Source: Nemertoderma westbladi
Taxonomy: Eukaryota > Xenacoelomorpha > Nemertodermatida > Nemertodermatidae
Assembly: GCA_032718475.1 (NCBI GenBank)
Contig: JAUCBJ010006228.1
Location: 22,385-86,384, forward strand
DNA: 64,000 nt
Reading direction: 5' to 3'
Shown: positions 32,666 to 42,792 of the stretch, piece by piece
How positions within the stretch are numbered: position 1 is the first letter of the stretch
Layout of the letters: each line of letters opens with the position of its first letter
The notes under the pieces: model-generated
The model's database searches: none
Seen by the model: the letters and a program-made list of their open reading frames with translations, nothing else
What the model was told of the DNA's origin: nothing
Translations under genes and position numbers: made by a program

Positions 32666-33119
32666 TCCGAACGCTACACTCGCTCACCTGCAGGGTGGTG
32701 CCTTACCAAGGCGCAATACAGATGAGTGAAGTATTTAAGATGTTTCGTACAGTTCGATTAATGGCCTACTTTCTACTTAATTGCGCCTTTTAGCCTAATT
32801 TTAACCTAATTAATTTCGGAGCTAGTAAATCAGCCTAATTTACAATTTCCGTCCGTTACTTTTATTATGTTCTAGAACGACTTTCCTTGTGTTACCACTA
32901 TTTTTCGATTTTTTAGCCCTATTCTATTTATTTGTTTGTTTTGATCCTACTGTCCTACTACCTACTACTGCCTATGGGTTTATTCTATTCTCTGATCCAT
33001 ATTCTGGCCTACTCTGTGGGCCCATGCAGTACAGCAGTATGCGTCGTGTGGTCGCACGATTTATCCAGCTGTACTTATATGCCCCCCTCTCGCTATTAAC
33101 TCTACTTACTACTAACTAA
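32666..33119 (-). other. Spacer upstream of ORF3 with a splice-acceptor-like site
   Basis: No ORF on the element strand. Just before ORF3 (about 32690) the element strand reads CACCACCCTGCAG then GTGAGCGAG, usable as a splice acceptor for a spliced mRNA, as in env-type genes; unproven. Confidence 0.45.
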
Positions 33120-34030
33120 TATCTATATCCTATTTATCCCTTTTGCCTCTCACTCTCTCTCTCTAACTAATGGTACTACGTACCCTCTAACTCTAACTAA
33201 CGGTACTACGTACCTACTAACTCTAACTCTAACTAGGTACTACGTACCTACTAACTCTAACTATCGGTACTACGTACCTTCTAACTCTGACTCTAACTCT
33301 AACTAGGTACTACGTACCTATTGACTCTCTAACTATCGGTACTACGTACCCTCTAACTCTAACTCTAACTAGGTACTACGTACCTACTAACTCTCTAACT
33401 ATCGGTACTACGTACCCTCTAACTCTAACTCTAACTAGGTACTACGTACCTACTAACTCTCTAACTATCGGTACTACGTACCCTCTAACTCTAACTCTAA
33501 CTAGGTACTACGTACCTACTAACTCTCTAACTATCGGTACTACGTACCCTCTAACTCTAACTCTAACTAGGTACTACGTACCTACTAACTCTATAACTAT
33601 CGGTACTACGTACCCTCTAACTCTAACTCTAACTAGGTACTACGTACCTACTAACTCTCTAACTATCGGTACTACGTACCCTCTAACTCTAACTAGGTAC
33701 TACGTACCTACTAACTCTCTAACTATCGGTACTACGTACCCTCTAACTCTAACTCTAACTAGGTACTACGTACCTACTAACTCTCTAACTCTAGGCACTA
33801 CGTACCTACTAACTAACTAACTCTAGGCACTACGTACCTACTAACTAACTAACTAACTCTAGGTACTACGTACCTACTAACTCTCTAACTCTAGGTACTA
33901 CGTACCTACTAACTAACTAACTCTAGGCACTACGTACCTACTAACTAACTAACTAACTCTAGGTACTACGTACCTACTAACTAACTAACTCTAGGTACTA
34001 CATACCTACTAACTAACTAACTATTATTTT
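33120..34030 (-). repeat. 66-bp minisatellite inside the element, between pol and ORF3
   Basis: About ten units of ~66 bp, each with ATCGGTACTACGTACCCTC and TAACTAGGTACTACGTACC joined by CTCTAA runs; the unit shortens to ~30 bp beyond 33780. GGTACTACGTACC occurs about 25 times. Confidence 0.9.
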
Positions 34031-34054
34031 ATTTTATTTTTTTATTTTATTTGT

Positions 34055-34130
34055 GTGGGAAGGGCGTCTCGCCCTCAATCCCACCCCCCTCAGTCCAAAG
34101 CTTGGACGACTAAACTCCACTCTAACTCCA
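34055..34130 (-). other. Post-pol hairpin and G-rich purine tract
   Basis: Right after the pol stop the element strand has GTCCAAGCTTTGGAC, a 6-bp stem, followed by TGAGGGGGGTGGGATTGAGG and GCGAGACGCCC. The same arrangement follows pol in copy B. It looks like an internal polypurine tract and may be the ancestral 3' end before ORF3/ORF4 were added. Confidence 0.6.
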
Positions 34131-34132
34131 TT

Positions 34133-37100
34133 TTAAGGTGCCCCTTCTAGAAGACAGCATTTACCTACTGCTCTCCTGTAGGTTTTTCTGTCTTTCGCAC
34201 CTATCTTTCCACCTATCCGCACTTCTACCGATCGGACTCTTCCGTCCTCGTCGGAGTAGGTGCCTACGACTCTCGCCAACCGCCACTGGTTGTTGATGAT
34301 AGTATCATCCGTGACGATTACGAGATCTCCCTCTCTTAACTCCCTGTTCGGCTTCCTCCACTTGCTTCGCTTATGGAGCGTGGGTAGGTATTCCTCGACC
34401 CACCTCCTCCAATACTCTGCGCTTATTGCTTTAGCGACTTTCCAACTTTGGCGGGAGTGTATGTCATCTGGGTCTACACCCCGCATATCGATGGTCGCTG
34501 GCCTTTCCATCAGGAAATGGCTAGGCGTCAGCACGTCTAATGACTCAGGGTCATCATTCTCCGGATATAGCGGTCTGCTATTAATGATCCCCTCGCACTT
34601 CGCAAGTACTGTCCGTAAAACGTCTTCAGTGACCATGTGGGTGTTCATTAACTTCGTCATTAGACGCTTTGAACTGCCCACCAGTCTCTCGACGCATCCT
34701 AGTGTATGTGGCGCGTACGGCGTCCTTCTCTCCCACTTTACTTGTCGTCTTCTCATGGCCGCCCTGACTTCTTCTCCTTCTAAGATGTCCAAGGCCTCTG
34801 CCATCTCACTCTCTGCGCCCACAAAGTTGGTGCCGTTGTCGCTGTATATCACTGCGATCGTCCCACCTTTGCGGTCCCTAAACCTTTCTAAGGCGTTAAT
34901 GAATGCTGATGCGGTTGCATCTTGGGCGAGTTCTATCCCTACCGCCCGTGTATTGTTGCATACGAAGATAATACTGTAGCGTTTCTCCGTGTGTCGCATC
35001 ACCTTGATCTTTATCGGCCCGAACATGTCCACACCGCAATGTGTAAATGGCGGGTCGTGCTGTCTTACCCTACTCGCCGGTAGTGGCGCCATCTCCTGTA
35101 CGGCTCGTTCCTTCTTCGCTCGTCGGCAGGTCTGGCACTGCCCCACTACCGCTTTAACCTTCTTCCTTAATTGTTTGACCCAATAGGTCCTCCTTATCTC
35201 TGTGAGGGTTCGGTTGGTGCCCCCATGCAGTATCGATTTGTGGGAGTCCCATATGATCTGGTGGACTATAGGCGATTCTGTGGGAATGATGATGGGTTTC
35301 GGTGGCACGACTATGCTGTTGTTATATCCCACCCTAGAATTCATTACTAGAATCCCATCGTCGTTGAGTTGTGGCGACAGCGTAATCAACTCGCTGTCCC
35401 GTCGGAGGTGCTGTTGGTTGCCGACGCGTTCCACCTCGTTGCCATAGTTCTTTCGTTGTTCATAGCGGATTATTGCCTTGGCCGCTCCTTCCAGATCTAT
35501 GGTTTCCCTGGTTTTCTTCTCCTTATTAACTCCCGCGAGGAAATTCCCGAAAGCTCTCCAGTACGCCACTAATTTCTTGGTCTTGTACCAACTAGAACTG
35601 TAGCTGAGGAGTTTATCCGTCGGGTTATCGCGTAGTTCTTGCTTTGGTTGCACGTCCCTAATCTCCCTCACCATCTGGGAGTATATCTCTTCTCCCTCTG
35701 AGTCTCCCTCTTCTCCCTCTGATATTGGTTCCGAGCCCGGGTCCACCTTCCTCATCGGCGGCCAGGCCTCCCTATCACTTAGAAATTGTGGCACATGTTG
35801 CCACAATACTTCCTTCTTTAAGAAAGTGTGGCGTTCCACGCCCCTCGACAGCAAGTCTGCTGGGTTCTCATCTGTTGGGCAGTAGTGCCACCTTTCCAGT
35901 TCCGTGCTCGCCCTTATTTCGTCCACTCTATTCGCGACGAATATCGGGTATCTCGTCTTTTCGTTGTGTAGCCAACCAAGCACTACCATGGAATCCGTCC
36001 AGTAGTGTGTCTCCACTATGTTGGGAATTGTATCCACTAGGTAGGCTGTGGCTCTAACTCCTAGTCTCGCAGCTGTCAATTCTAACTTGGGAACAGATGC
36101 TGAATCTGGCGGCGTTGACTTAGCTTTGCTAAAGGCTAGTCTGGGCTTGTGAGCCCCCTCTCGTTGTACTAAATAGAGTGCCGCTCCGTATGCCTCTAAC
36201 GACGCGTCGGAGAACATATGTAGGTCCAGACTCGTCATGTTCCCGTCCGGAAAATACACTCGCGGCATGTTGTATGTTCCCATCCTCTCCAAGTCTCCTG
36301 TCCATTTGCTCCACTGTTTCTTGATGTCTTCTGGTACCTCTACGTCCCACTCATCCTTCAATTTATATACTCTCTTGAGTATCTGTTTCCCCGTGACTAG
36401 TAATGGGGATGCTAGGCCTAGGGGATCGTATATCCTTGCTATATACGATACATAACCCCTCTTCGTATGGGTGTCTGCGCCCTCTTGGCTCAGCTGATAC
36501 TTCAGTTCGTCTGTTCCTCTATCCCACACGATTCCCAATGCCTTTTGCTGCGATTGTGTTCTCTTATTCGCCATGTCCTGTCCTTTGGCTGTTGTAGGGT
36601 TGTCCATGGTCGATTCCGGTTTCTTGTCCTCTATTGCCTTGATAAATTCTTCTGAACTGGATTGGAATTTGGTCAGGTTGAAGCCGGATCCTTTCAGGAT
36701 GTCGCGAACCTCGCGCCCTGTTTCCAGTATCTCCTCAACCGTATTTCCAGACTCCATGCCGTCGTCTACGTAGAAGCCGCGTCGGATCATATCGACGGCC
36801 CTACTGCTGTATCTATCTTCCTTGCCCTTTACCGTGTCTCTCACTGCCATAGTCGTCGTAAATGAGGACGACTTGGCCCCCATGTTTTGAACTACCATCT
36901 TATACGCTGGTATTACCGGCGGTTCTTCTTCGCCGTTATACCATAAGAAGCGTTGACTGTCACTGTCTTCTTCCGTTACACGGACCTGGTTGAACATGCC
37001 TTCTATGTCACACGTGAAGTCGTGTTTCCCATTTCGAAATCTAAGTAACACCTCTATGCCCGAATTGTAAATATTTGGGCCTTCCAACAGGTAATCGTTT

Positions 37101-39421
37101 AAGCATTTTCCGTCGGTCTTTGCCGATGCATCGACTACCATCCTAAGTTTACCTTTCTTTGGGTCTAAAGCTACGTGGAGTGGCAGGTAGTATGTCCTGT
37201 CCGTGTTCGGCTCGTCGACCGGTAACTCCACGGCCCATCCTTTCTCGACGTACTTCTTAATGGTTTTGTGAATGTACTCGTTCTTCTCGGGGCTCCGTTT
37301 TAGTGTTTGTTTCAGCTTACGAAGTCTCGTGAGTACCATCCCCCTATTATCGGGTAGCGGTATCTTCGGTAGTTTCCATACCATTCCTATTGTATACCGC
37401 CCCTCATCACACGTCATCGATTCCTCCACGCTTTGTAGAGCCTGCTTGTCTTCTACCGAGGTCCCGACCCCGGTCTCTTTCAGTCCCTCAAAGTCTTGTC
37501 TGAGCAGTCTTTTAAGCTGCTCCTCTGCTCCCTCATCACCCATTTCCTGCATTGTTCCCGCGAACATGCATCCTGATGTCTCCGACATCCTAAATGGTAT
37601 CTTACTCTTTATTGGACCACTCAGCGTCCACCCGAATGGTGTTAATATGGCCACCGGGTCGCTCTGCTTGTCTTCGCCGAAGACCGTTTGCATTCTTTCG
37701 TGGGCCGTCGGGCAGTCCATTCCTACTATGATGGATACCTTCCTAACGTCCACGTCTGGGATCGAGAAGTCAATGTTGTCCAGGAATTTGTATTGCTCGA
37801 CCTCGATGTTGGTTGGCCGCCTGGCATTGATGTTAATTGACTCTATTACTTGGATGGGGTCGATGGTTGCCCCATAGTCGCATCCTGGTGCTACTGCTGC
37901 AATTGCGCACCGTCCTGTCCTCATCTCTAGGATCTCGTCTTTGCTAGAGATGGTTGTTACCGCCATTCTGCTTGGCCTTGTTCTCAATCCTATTTCTTCG
38001 GCTACCCATTCCTCGACTAGTGTGAAGGCAGCTCCACTATCAACCAGCATTAGTGTTGTTACTGATCGATTGCCTTCCCCGATCACTCGCACCGGTACTA
38101 CTCCAAGTAACACCGTGCCTCTCTTCTTCGCCCCTACCGTGCTCGTTGCCATCGTTTGGCCTCTCCTTTGGCCAAACTTGACAGGCTTCTCTTGGCACTC
38201 CCTGGCCTTGTGTCCACTCTTCACACATCGCGAGCAGATTTTATTGCTCGACGCGTAATCTATCTGGTCTTGCCTCGGTAGCGCCTGCCAGTACCTGCAG
38301 TTCATGGTTTTATGAAGCGCATTTGCGTGTAACTGGCATTTGCTCTTTGGGTCGTAGCCCTCTTTATACAATGCATTGCGTATCGCAGTTATATTCGTAC
38401 CAAAGTCCCTACTATTCTTATTGACTGGATTTGGCCTACTGGACGTACTGGGGTTATGTTTATTCATGTTGTTATTGTTCCCCTGTCCGTTCCATGATGT
38501 TGTCTTATCTTCGTTTGCCTGTGGACTTGCAGTCCCCTGCGTCGCTGCGTATGGCAATGATTGCCTGAGCCTCGGCAATGCGTTTGATGTATTGTACTCT
38601 GGTTTCGGCCTGTAGTGATCTGTCTTTGGTCCATTTCCCAGGCTATCTTCACTATAGACTGGGTCCGTTATTAGTTCAGCCTCGTAATTTAAGAAGTTTG
38701 ACATTTCTTCTAAACCTGGTTCCGCACCCTTCTTATCTCGAGTGGAGAAGGCGATTTTTCTCCACTTGTTGCGCAGCCAGTTCGGTAGTGCCTGCGCTAT
38801 CGTGGTGATGTTGTTGGACGCATTGAGCTCGTACGGCGCGTCTAGCGTCTTCAGTACGATTAGCGCCTTTTCGACTTTGTTAGCAAACGTCTTAATGCTA
38901 ACGGGGTTATCCTGTAGGCCACCCGATGTTATGCCTCTCAGGGTCTGCCTGATGATCTTGGCCGGGTGCCCGTATTCCCTATCCAGTGCCCGCCATGCGG
39001 TCGTGAAGCTGCCCTCTATTCCTTGGTATTGCCTCACGATATCGTATGCTGGGCCTCCCGTGTACACTTGTAGATACTTTAGGCACTCCGCCTGCGTCAA
39101 GTTTTTTGTTAGTATTTCGTTACTATACATTCGCCGAAATTGTAAATATTCTTCCGGCCTACTCCCGTCGAACTTGAATGGTTCCACGGGTGGTAACTCG
39201 ATCCTCGTTTTCAAAGCATCGATCAACGTGGCCATCCCTATCGCCTGCGCTTCCAATGGATTCGACGGGTGCTGTATAGTTCCCCCTGTCTGGTGCGTTC
39301 CGTCTGTCCTATTTCTTGACTTTCTCTGGCTTGGGTATGTCATCGGGGGTAGCGGCCCCCTCCATATATCTGTGTCACACGACCTGTTTTCGTCCAAGGG
39401 TCTCGTTGTTCTTGCTACCAT
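34133..39421 (-). CDS. BEL/Pao polyprotein: Gag, protease, RT, RNase H, integrase (1762 aa, intact)
   Basis: Continuous from ATG to stop. Gag domain ~60-300; CCHC knuckle CSRCVKSGHKAREC (~396-409); aspartic protease LVDSGAAFTLV (catalytic Asp ~461); RT ~735-930 with DFTCDIEGMFNQV (Asp ~805) and FYVDDG (~883-888); RNase H with FSDAS (Asp ~1072), KLELTA (Glu ~1114), TDSMVV (Asp ~1143) and NPADLLSRG; integrase with an HHCC zinc finger (~1387-1432), GVDMFGP (Asp ~1465), SDNGTNF (Asp ~1528) and GCVERLV (Glu ~1578), then a C-terminal basic domain. All catalytic residues are present. The order and the Gag domain are those of the BEL/Pao superfamily. The frame is open upstream of the ATG through the poly-G run at 39465-39474, in +1 relation to ORF2. 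Confidence 0.95.
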   Translation of the reverse strand: MVARTTRPLDENRSCDTDIWRGPLPPMTYPSQRKSRNRTDGTHQTGGTIQHPSNPLEAQAIGMATLIDALKTRIELPPVEPFKFDGSRPEEYLQFRRMYSNEILTKNLTQAECLKYLQVYTGGPAYDIVRQYQGIEGSFTTAWRALDREYGHPAKIIRQTLRGITSGGLQDNPVSIKTFANKVEKALIVLKTLDAPYELNASNNITTIAQALPNWLRNKWRKIAFSTRDKKGAEPGLEEMSNFLNYEAELITDPVYSEDSLGNGPKTDHYRPKPEYNTSNALPRLRQSLPYAATQGTASPQANEDKTTSWNGQGNNNNMNKHNPSTSSRPNPVNKNSRDFGTNITAIRNALYKEGYDPKSKCQLHANALHKTMNCRYWQALPRQDQIDYASSNKICSRCVKSGHKARECQEKPVKFGQRRGQTMATSTVGAKKRGTVLLGVVPVRVIGEGNRSVTTLMLVDSGAAFTLVEEWVAEEIGLRTRPSRMAVTTISSKDEILEMRTGRCAIAAVAPGCDYGATIDPIQVIESININARRPTNIEVEQYKFLDNIDFSIPDVDVRKVSIIVGMDCPTAHERMQTVFGEDKQSDPVAILTPFGWTLSGPIKSKIPFRMSETSGCMFAGTMQEMGDEGAEEQLKRLLRQDFEGLKETGVGTSVEDKQALQSVEESMTCDEGRYTIGMVWKLPKIPLPDNRGMVLTRLRKLKQTLKRSPEKNEYIHKTIKKYVEKGWAVELPVDEPNTDRTYYLPLHVALDPKKGKLRMVVDASAKTDGKCLNDYLLEGPNIYNSGIEVLLRFRNGKHDFTCDIEGMFNQVRVTEEDSDSQRFLWYNGEEEPPVIPAYKMVVQNMGAKSSSFTTTMAVRDTVKGKEDRYSSRAVDMIRRGFYVDDGMESGNTVEEILETGREVRDILKGSGFNLTKFQSSSEEFIKAIEDKKPESTMDNPTTAKGQDMANKRTQSQQKALGIVWDRGTDELKYQLSQEGADTHTKRGYVSYIARIYDPLGLASPLLVTGKQILKRVYKLKDEWDVEVPEDIKKQWSKWTGDLERMGTYNMPRVYFPDGNMTSLDLHMFSDASLEAYGAALYLVQREGAHKPRLAFSKAKSTPPDSASVPKLELTAARLGVRATAYLVDTIPNIVETHYWTDSMVVLGWLHNEKTRYPIFVANRVDEIRASTELERWHYCPTDENPADLLSRGVERHTFLKKEVLWQHVPQFLSDREAWPPMRKVDPGSEPISEGEEGDSEGEEIYSQMVREIRDVQPKQELRDNPTDKLLSYSSSWYKTKKLVAYWRAFGNFLAGVNKEKKTRETIDLEGAAKAIIRYEQRKNYGNEVERVGNQQHLRRDSELITLSPQLNDDGILVMNSRVGYNNSIVVPPKPIIIPTESPIVHQIIWDSHKSILHGGTNRTLTEIRRTYWVKQLRKKVKAVVGQCQTCRRAKKERAVQEMAPLPASRVRQHDPPFTHCGVDMFGPIKIKVMRHTEKRYSIIFVCNNTRAVGIELAQDATASAFINALERFRDRKGGTIAVIYSDNGTNFVGAESEMAEALDILEGEEVRAAMRRRQVKWERRTPYAPHTLGCVERLVGSSKRLMTKLMNTHMVTEDVLRTVLAKCEGIINSRPLYPENDDPESLDVLTPSHFLMERPATIDMRGVDPDDIHSRQSWKVAKAISAEYWRRWVEEYLPTLHKRSKWRKPNRELREGDLVIVTDDTIINNQWRLARVVGTYSDEDGRVRSVEVRIGGKIGAKDRKTYRRAVGKCCLLEGAP

Positions 39422-39455
39422 CGGGGTATATTGTTGATATTGCGATGGGGGAATG

Positions 39456-41060
39456 TCACCCTGTCCCCCCCCCCACCGGTATGTTTGGTAATGGGGTTGA
39501 TGTTAATATGTTGGGGCCCATGCACTTATCCGCAATAATTCCCCCCTCCCCTGGGTATATGTTATGTCCCTGCATGCTGTAGTCATACTGCTGTGCTGGT
39601 ACCGGTATAGGCCTATCAGCTTCTGGCCTACTCGCCGGTACGTATTCCGCGACTTCCGGGTTTAATTCCGTCGTCCGCGCTATCCTATCGCCTATATAGC
39701 CTCTCTCAGTATGGCCTATGGTATGTGCAGTAAGGCCTACAGTATGTCCTACAGTCTGCATGTGTTGTTCGGGATCGAAGTTTATTCTTCTCGAATAATC
39801 CTCCCCACGGCTACCGTATTCTCGTTCGGTAGGTATATCCCGTCGGAAAGTTTCTCTTCGACCCCCCCCCTCTACTGTTCTCATCTTCGTACCGGTACAT
39901 CATGTACCCCTCTCTCGGCGTGTAATGCATCTCACCGGGTCGCATCCCTCCGGGGCGACGGCAATCTCCCGGAGTCCGACCCCACTGACTCTCCGTTCTC
40001 ATCTCGACTACCGACGGTTCGCTGTCCGTCCTCGCTCTTCTATCGTTTGCGGCGATACTTCTACTACTGTCTTCCTTTCTTCTCCTATCAGTGGAATATT
40101 CCCGCTCGCGAGATCTCTCGTCGACCTCCCGGTTAAACCCCACTGTTCTTCTTTCCTCCTCTGATCGGGCTCGACGCTCCGTCCACCCTCCCGCGACGTC
40201 AACCTGTCTCTCTCTGCTCGGTCGCACGCCGCTGGGGATACTCGCAATCCCCCTATTACTTTCCGTCGCCGGTCGTTGCGGTTTACCTATTTCGGCCCTT
40301 GCATTATCCGCTGACGGCTGTGGGACACTCCCTGCCCCCCCCCTCTCGCCGCTAACTCTCTGTCGTGGGGTCCTCGTAGCCCCCCCCCACTCGCTACATC
40401 TAACTTCGCTACCTCTCTCCCCGCTATTATATACCTCTCTAGTCGACACATCAACCCTACTGCGGTCGGGTCCATTCACCCCCGCCTCTCCCTCTGCTAT
40501 TGCGTGGCCTACCAGGCCCTCTACTCCCTCCCTACCAACTACGTGGCCTACCAGGCCCTCTGCTTCCTGTCTACTAACTACGTGGCCTACCAGGCCCTCT
40601 GCTCCCTGTCTACTAACTACGTGGCCTACCAGGCCCTCTGTTGCCTGGTTATGCAGGCCCGACGCGTTTACATTAATAGCACCCATATTGGAAACGGAAT
40701 TATTTTGTTCGTTTGGAACAAAGTTATTTATATTATTCTGCACGACTACGTTATCTGAATTATTTTGTAAATTCGGGCATAGGTCATTATTTAAATTATT
40801 CGAATTATTTTGCATAATTGCGTTATTTAAATTATTTTGTAGATTCGAATTCGGGTTATTATTTTGATTATTTGAATTATTTTGCGTAGCTACATTAATA
40901 CCAGAATTATTTCCTACATTAATACTAGGGGCGTTCTGATTTAAATTTAAATTACTACCACTATGTAAAGCATTACCTGTAATAAAGGTTTGATTAGTGT
41001 TGTCCCATACGGTATTATCAATATTAACAACGTCTACTGTACCATTATTATTATTACCCC
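39456..41060 (-). CDS. BEL/Pao ORF2: Asn-rich, then repeat-bearing, then Arg-rich protein (in two frames)
   Basis: The frame opens across the poly-G run at 41057-41065 and first encodes ~90 Asn-rich residues (NNSNNQNNNPNSNLQNN and similar). Next come four tandem copies of (A/V)EGLVGHVVSRQ (encoded by 40508-40650), then an Arg/Glu/Ser-rich part with PSVVEMRTESQWGRTPGD. At a G9 run (39862-39870) the conserved sequence moves to the +1 frame, which carries RRETFRRDIPTEREYGSRGE, HTVGLTAHTIGH and a final glycine run, ending at 39456 just before pol. The first frame would otherwise end at 39811. No catalytic motif. Low-complexity Asn tracts and basic tails suggest assembly or RNA-binding functions, by inference only. 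Confidence 0.65.
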
Positions 41061-42712
41061 CCCCCGCCCGTACGGTCGCACCAGTTTTGGGTCTGTCGTA
41101 CGGTCCCTGTCAGTGGGGCATTAATAAATGTATCTATGGCCCCCGGGTCCTCAAAAATACTCGAGCGGGCCCCGCTTTCAGACGGCGTTGCTTGCACGAC
41201 TTGCAACTCGTGCGCCCGTCTAATCTCACTTCCCGCAAACTCGCTCTGCAGTCTCTCTATTTTCTTGTTCTCTCTTTCAGCCTCTATCATTCTCTTCTCA
41301 CACTCCTGGGTGTCCCGACTGGCCGACTCTACTATGCTCCTAGCGCTCTCCCTTCGTCTCGCCTCGCGCTCCTTGCGTTCCTTTTCCTTTCTCGCTTCAT
41401 ACTCCTTGCGTTCCTTTTCCCTTCTCGCTTCATACTCCTTGCGTTCCGTCTCACGCTCCTTGCGTTCCCTTTCCTCCCTTGCCTCACGTTCCTCGCGTTT
41501 CCTTTCCTCTCTCGCCTCACGCTCCTTGCGTTCCGCCTCACGCTCCTTGCGTTCCCTTTCCTCTCTCGCCTCACGCTCCTCGCGTTCCCTTTCCTCTCTC
41601 GCCTCACGCTCCCTACACTCCCTTTCCTCTATCTCATCACACTCCCTTAGGCTTTTCAAAGCCCTTTCGGCCTTCTCTCCGGTTTCTCTAATCAATGCCG
41701 CTTCCCTCGCTAACCGCTCTCTCCCCCCCTCTAGCCGTTTGCCCATTTCCCTGTGACCTTGCTCTGCCATGCTGAGACGGTATGCGGCACCTATTTTTCT
41801 CACCGCTCTTTCTTTCGCGGAAGATGTAACAGACTTATCGGTTACGACGGAGTTCCCCCGCCTTCCTGACCTACTAACTTTCCCCCACTTCCCGGAGCTT
41901 TCTCCGACCGACGAGGCCGAATCCTCGGTGTTAACCTCGGATTCGCCCCCTTCGAGTCCCCTCCAACCCACTCGTTTTACTCCCCGGGCATCGATCAAGT
42001 ATGGCCCTATGTACACTGACGCTATGCTAGGTTCCATACTCCCACATTCCCATAGTTTAAACAGTTCCTCGGCAATTTCACGTGCTCTCGTTTCGGCTAG
42101 TTCTCTTTGCCCAAAACGTATAAGATAATTAAAGTGTCTATCCGACTCACCTAGTCGCTTTCTCAGTCTCACCTCGTCTACCGTTTTCCCTTTTCTGGCC
42201 TTCTCTAGTAGTCTCCGGGTCGCGATGTAAGCCCGTCGAAGTCGTTCGGAGACCCCGACGTCCTCATCTCCGACCTCTCCTCCGTCCCTCCGGGTTCGAC
42301 GTCGTACCGGCGGCTCCACCGTCGCCGTTCCGGTGGGCCGTCCGTCGCCCTCGGCCTGTAGCTGGCCGGCGACATCGGTACCGATCTCTCCGCTGTCTCT
42401 TTGCGTCCGGCGTCACACCGTCGGCCCCACCGTCGCCATTTCGATGGGCCGCTCGTCGCCCTCGGCCGGTAGCTGGCCGGCGACATCGGCGCGCCATTCT
42501 CCGTTCCGTGTCGACTCATCTCCATCTCCCTCCATCTCGCTCTCTTTCTCTCTTAGCTCGACTTCGGGTTCCAGGCCCCCCTCATCCTCAACTTCCGGTT
42601 CGCCCGTTATCGATGGCTCCGGCGTCGTGGGCCTGTATCGCTTGGTCGCGGCCTCGCGGATCATTTGATCTTCGTCCGGGGTCCGCGTCGGTGTCTCGCC
42701 CGATTCACTCAT
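41054..42712 (-). pseudogene. BEL/Pao ORF1, coiled-coil Gag-like, with one internal UGA (552 codons)
   Basis: One frame of 552 codons from an ATG ~80 nt inside the LTR, homologous to ORF1 of copy A along its length. It has a long (E/R)-rich coiled coil (residues ~360-480, REAREERERKEREAERKE-type repeats) and ends in Gly codons from a G9 run plus TAA. Codon 100 is TGA where copy A has CGA, a CpG-to-TpG change. A ~111-bp in-frame tandem duplication (about 42310-42420 and 42421-42530) lengthens the N-terminal part. The stop may inactivate this copy; readthrough of UGA-C is an alternative I cannot exclude. Confidence 0.75.
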
Positions 42713-42792
42713 CTCGTCTGGTCGGTGGAGTTCGACTAGCTAGCAGTGTAGTTCTCAGAGTTTAACTGGGGCGGCAGCTCGGATTTAGTTAC
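42713..42792 (-). other. Leader between 5' LTR and ORF1
   Basis: Eighty nucleotides. A primer-binding site would be expected at its start, but GTAACTAAATCCGAGC does not begin with TGG and I do not recognise a tRNA 3' end in it. Confidence 0.5.

Noticed and set aside
33120-34030. CTCTAACTCTAACT runs as telomere-like repeats
   Set aside because: The period is a 66-bp unit with GGTACTACGTACC; the CTCTAA stretches are short parts of it, and the array lies inside a retroelement.
40997-42128. Plus-strand open frames of 100-220 codons across 40.0-42.7 kb and 1.1-2.5 kb
   Set aside because: They are antisense shadows of the Glu/Arg-rich ORF1 and ORF2 (Ser/Leu/Pro-rich translations), with no domain of their own.
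42713-42792. tRNA primer-binding site after the 5' LTR
   Set aside because: No TGG-starting stretch matching a tRNA 3' end is found within the first ~20 nt.
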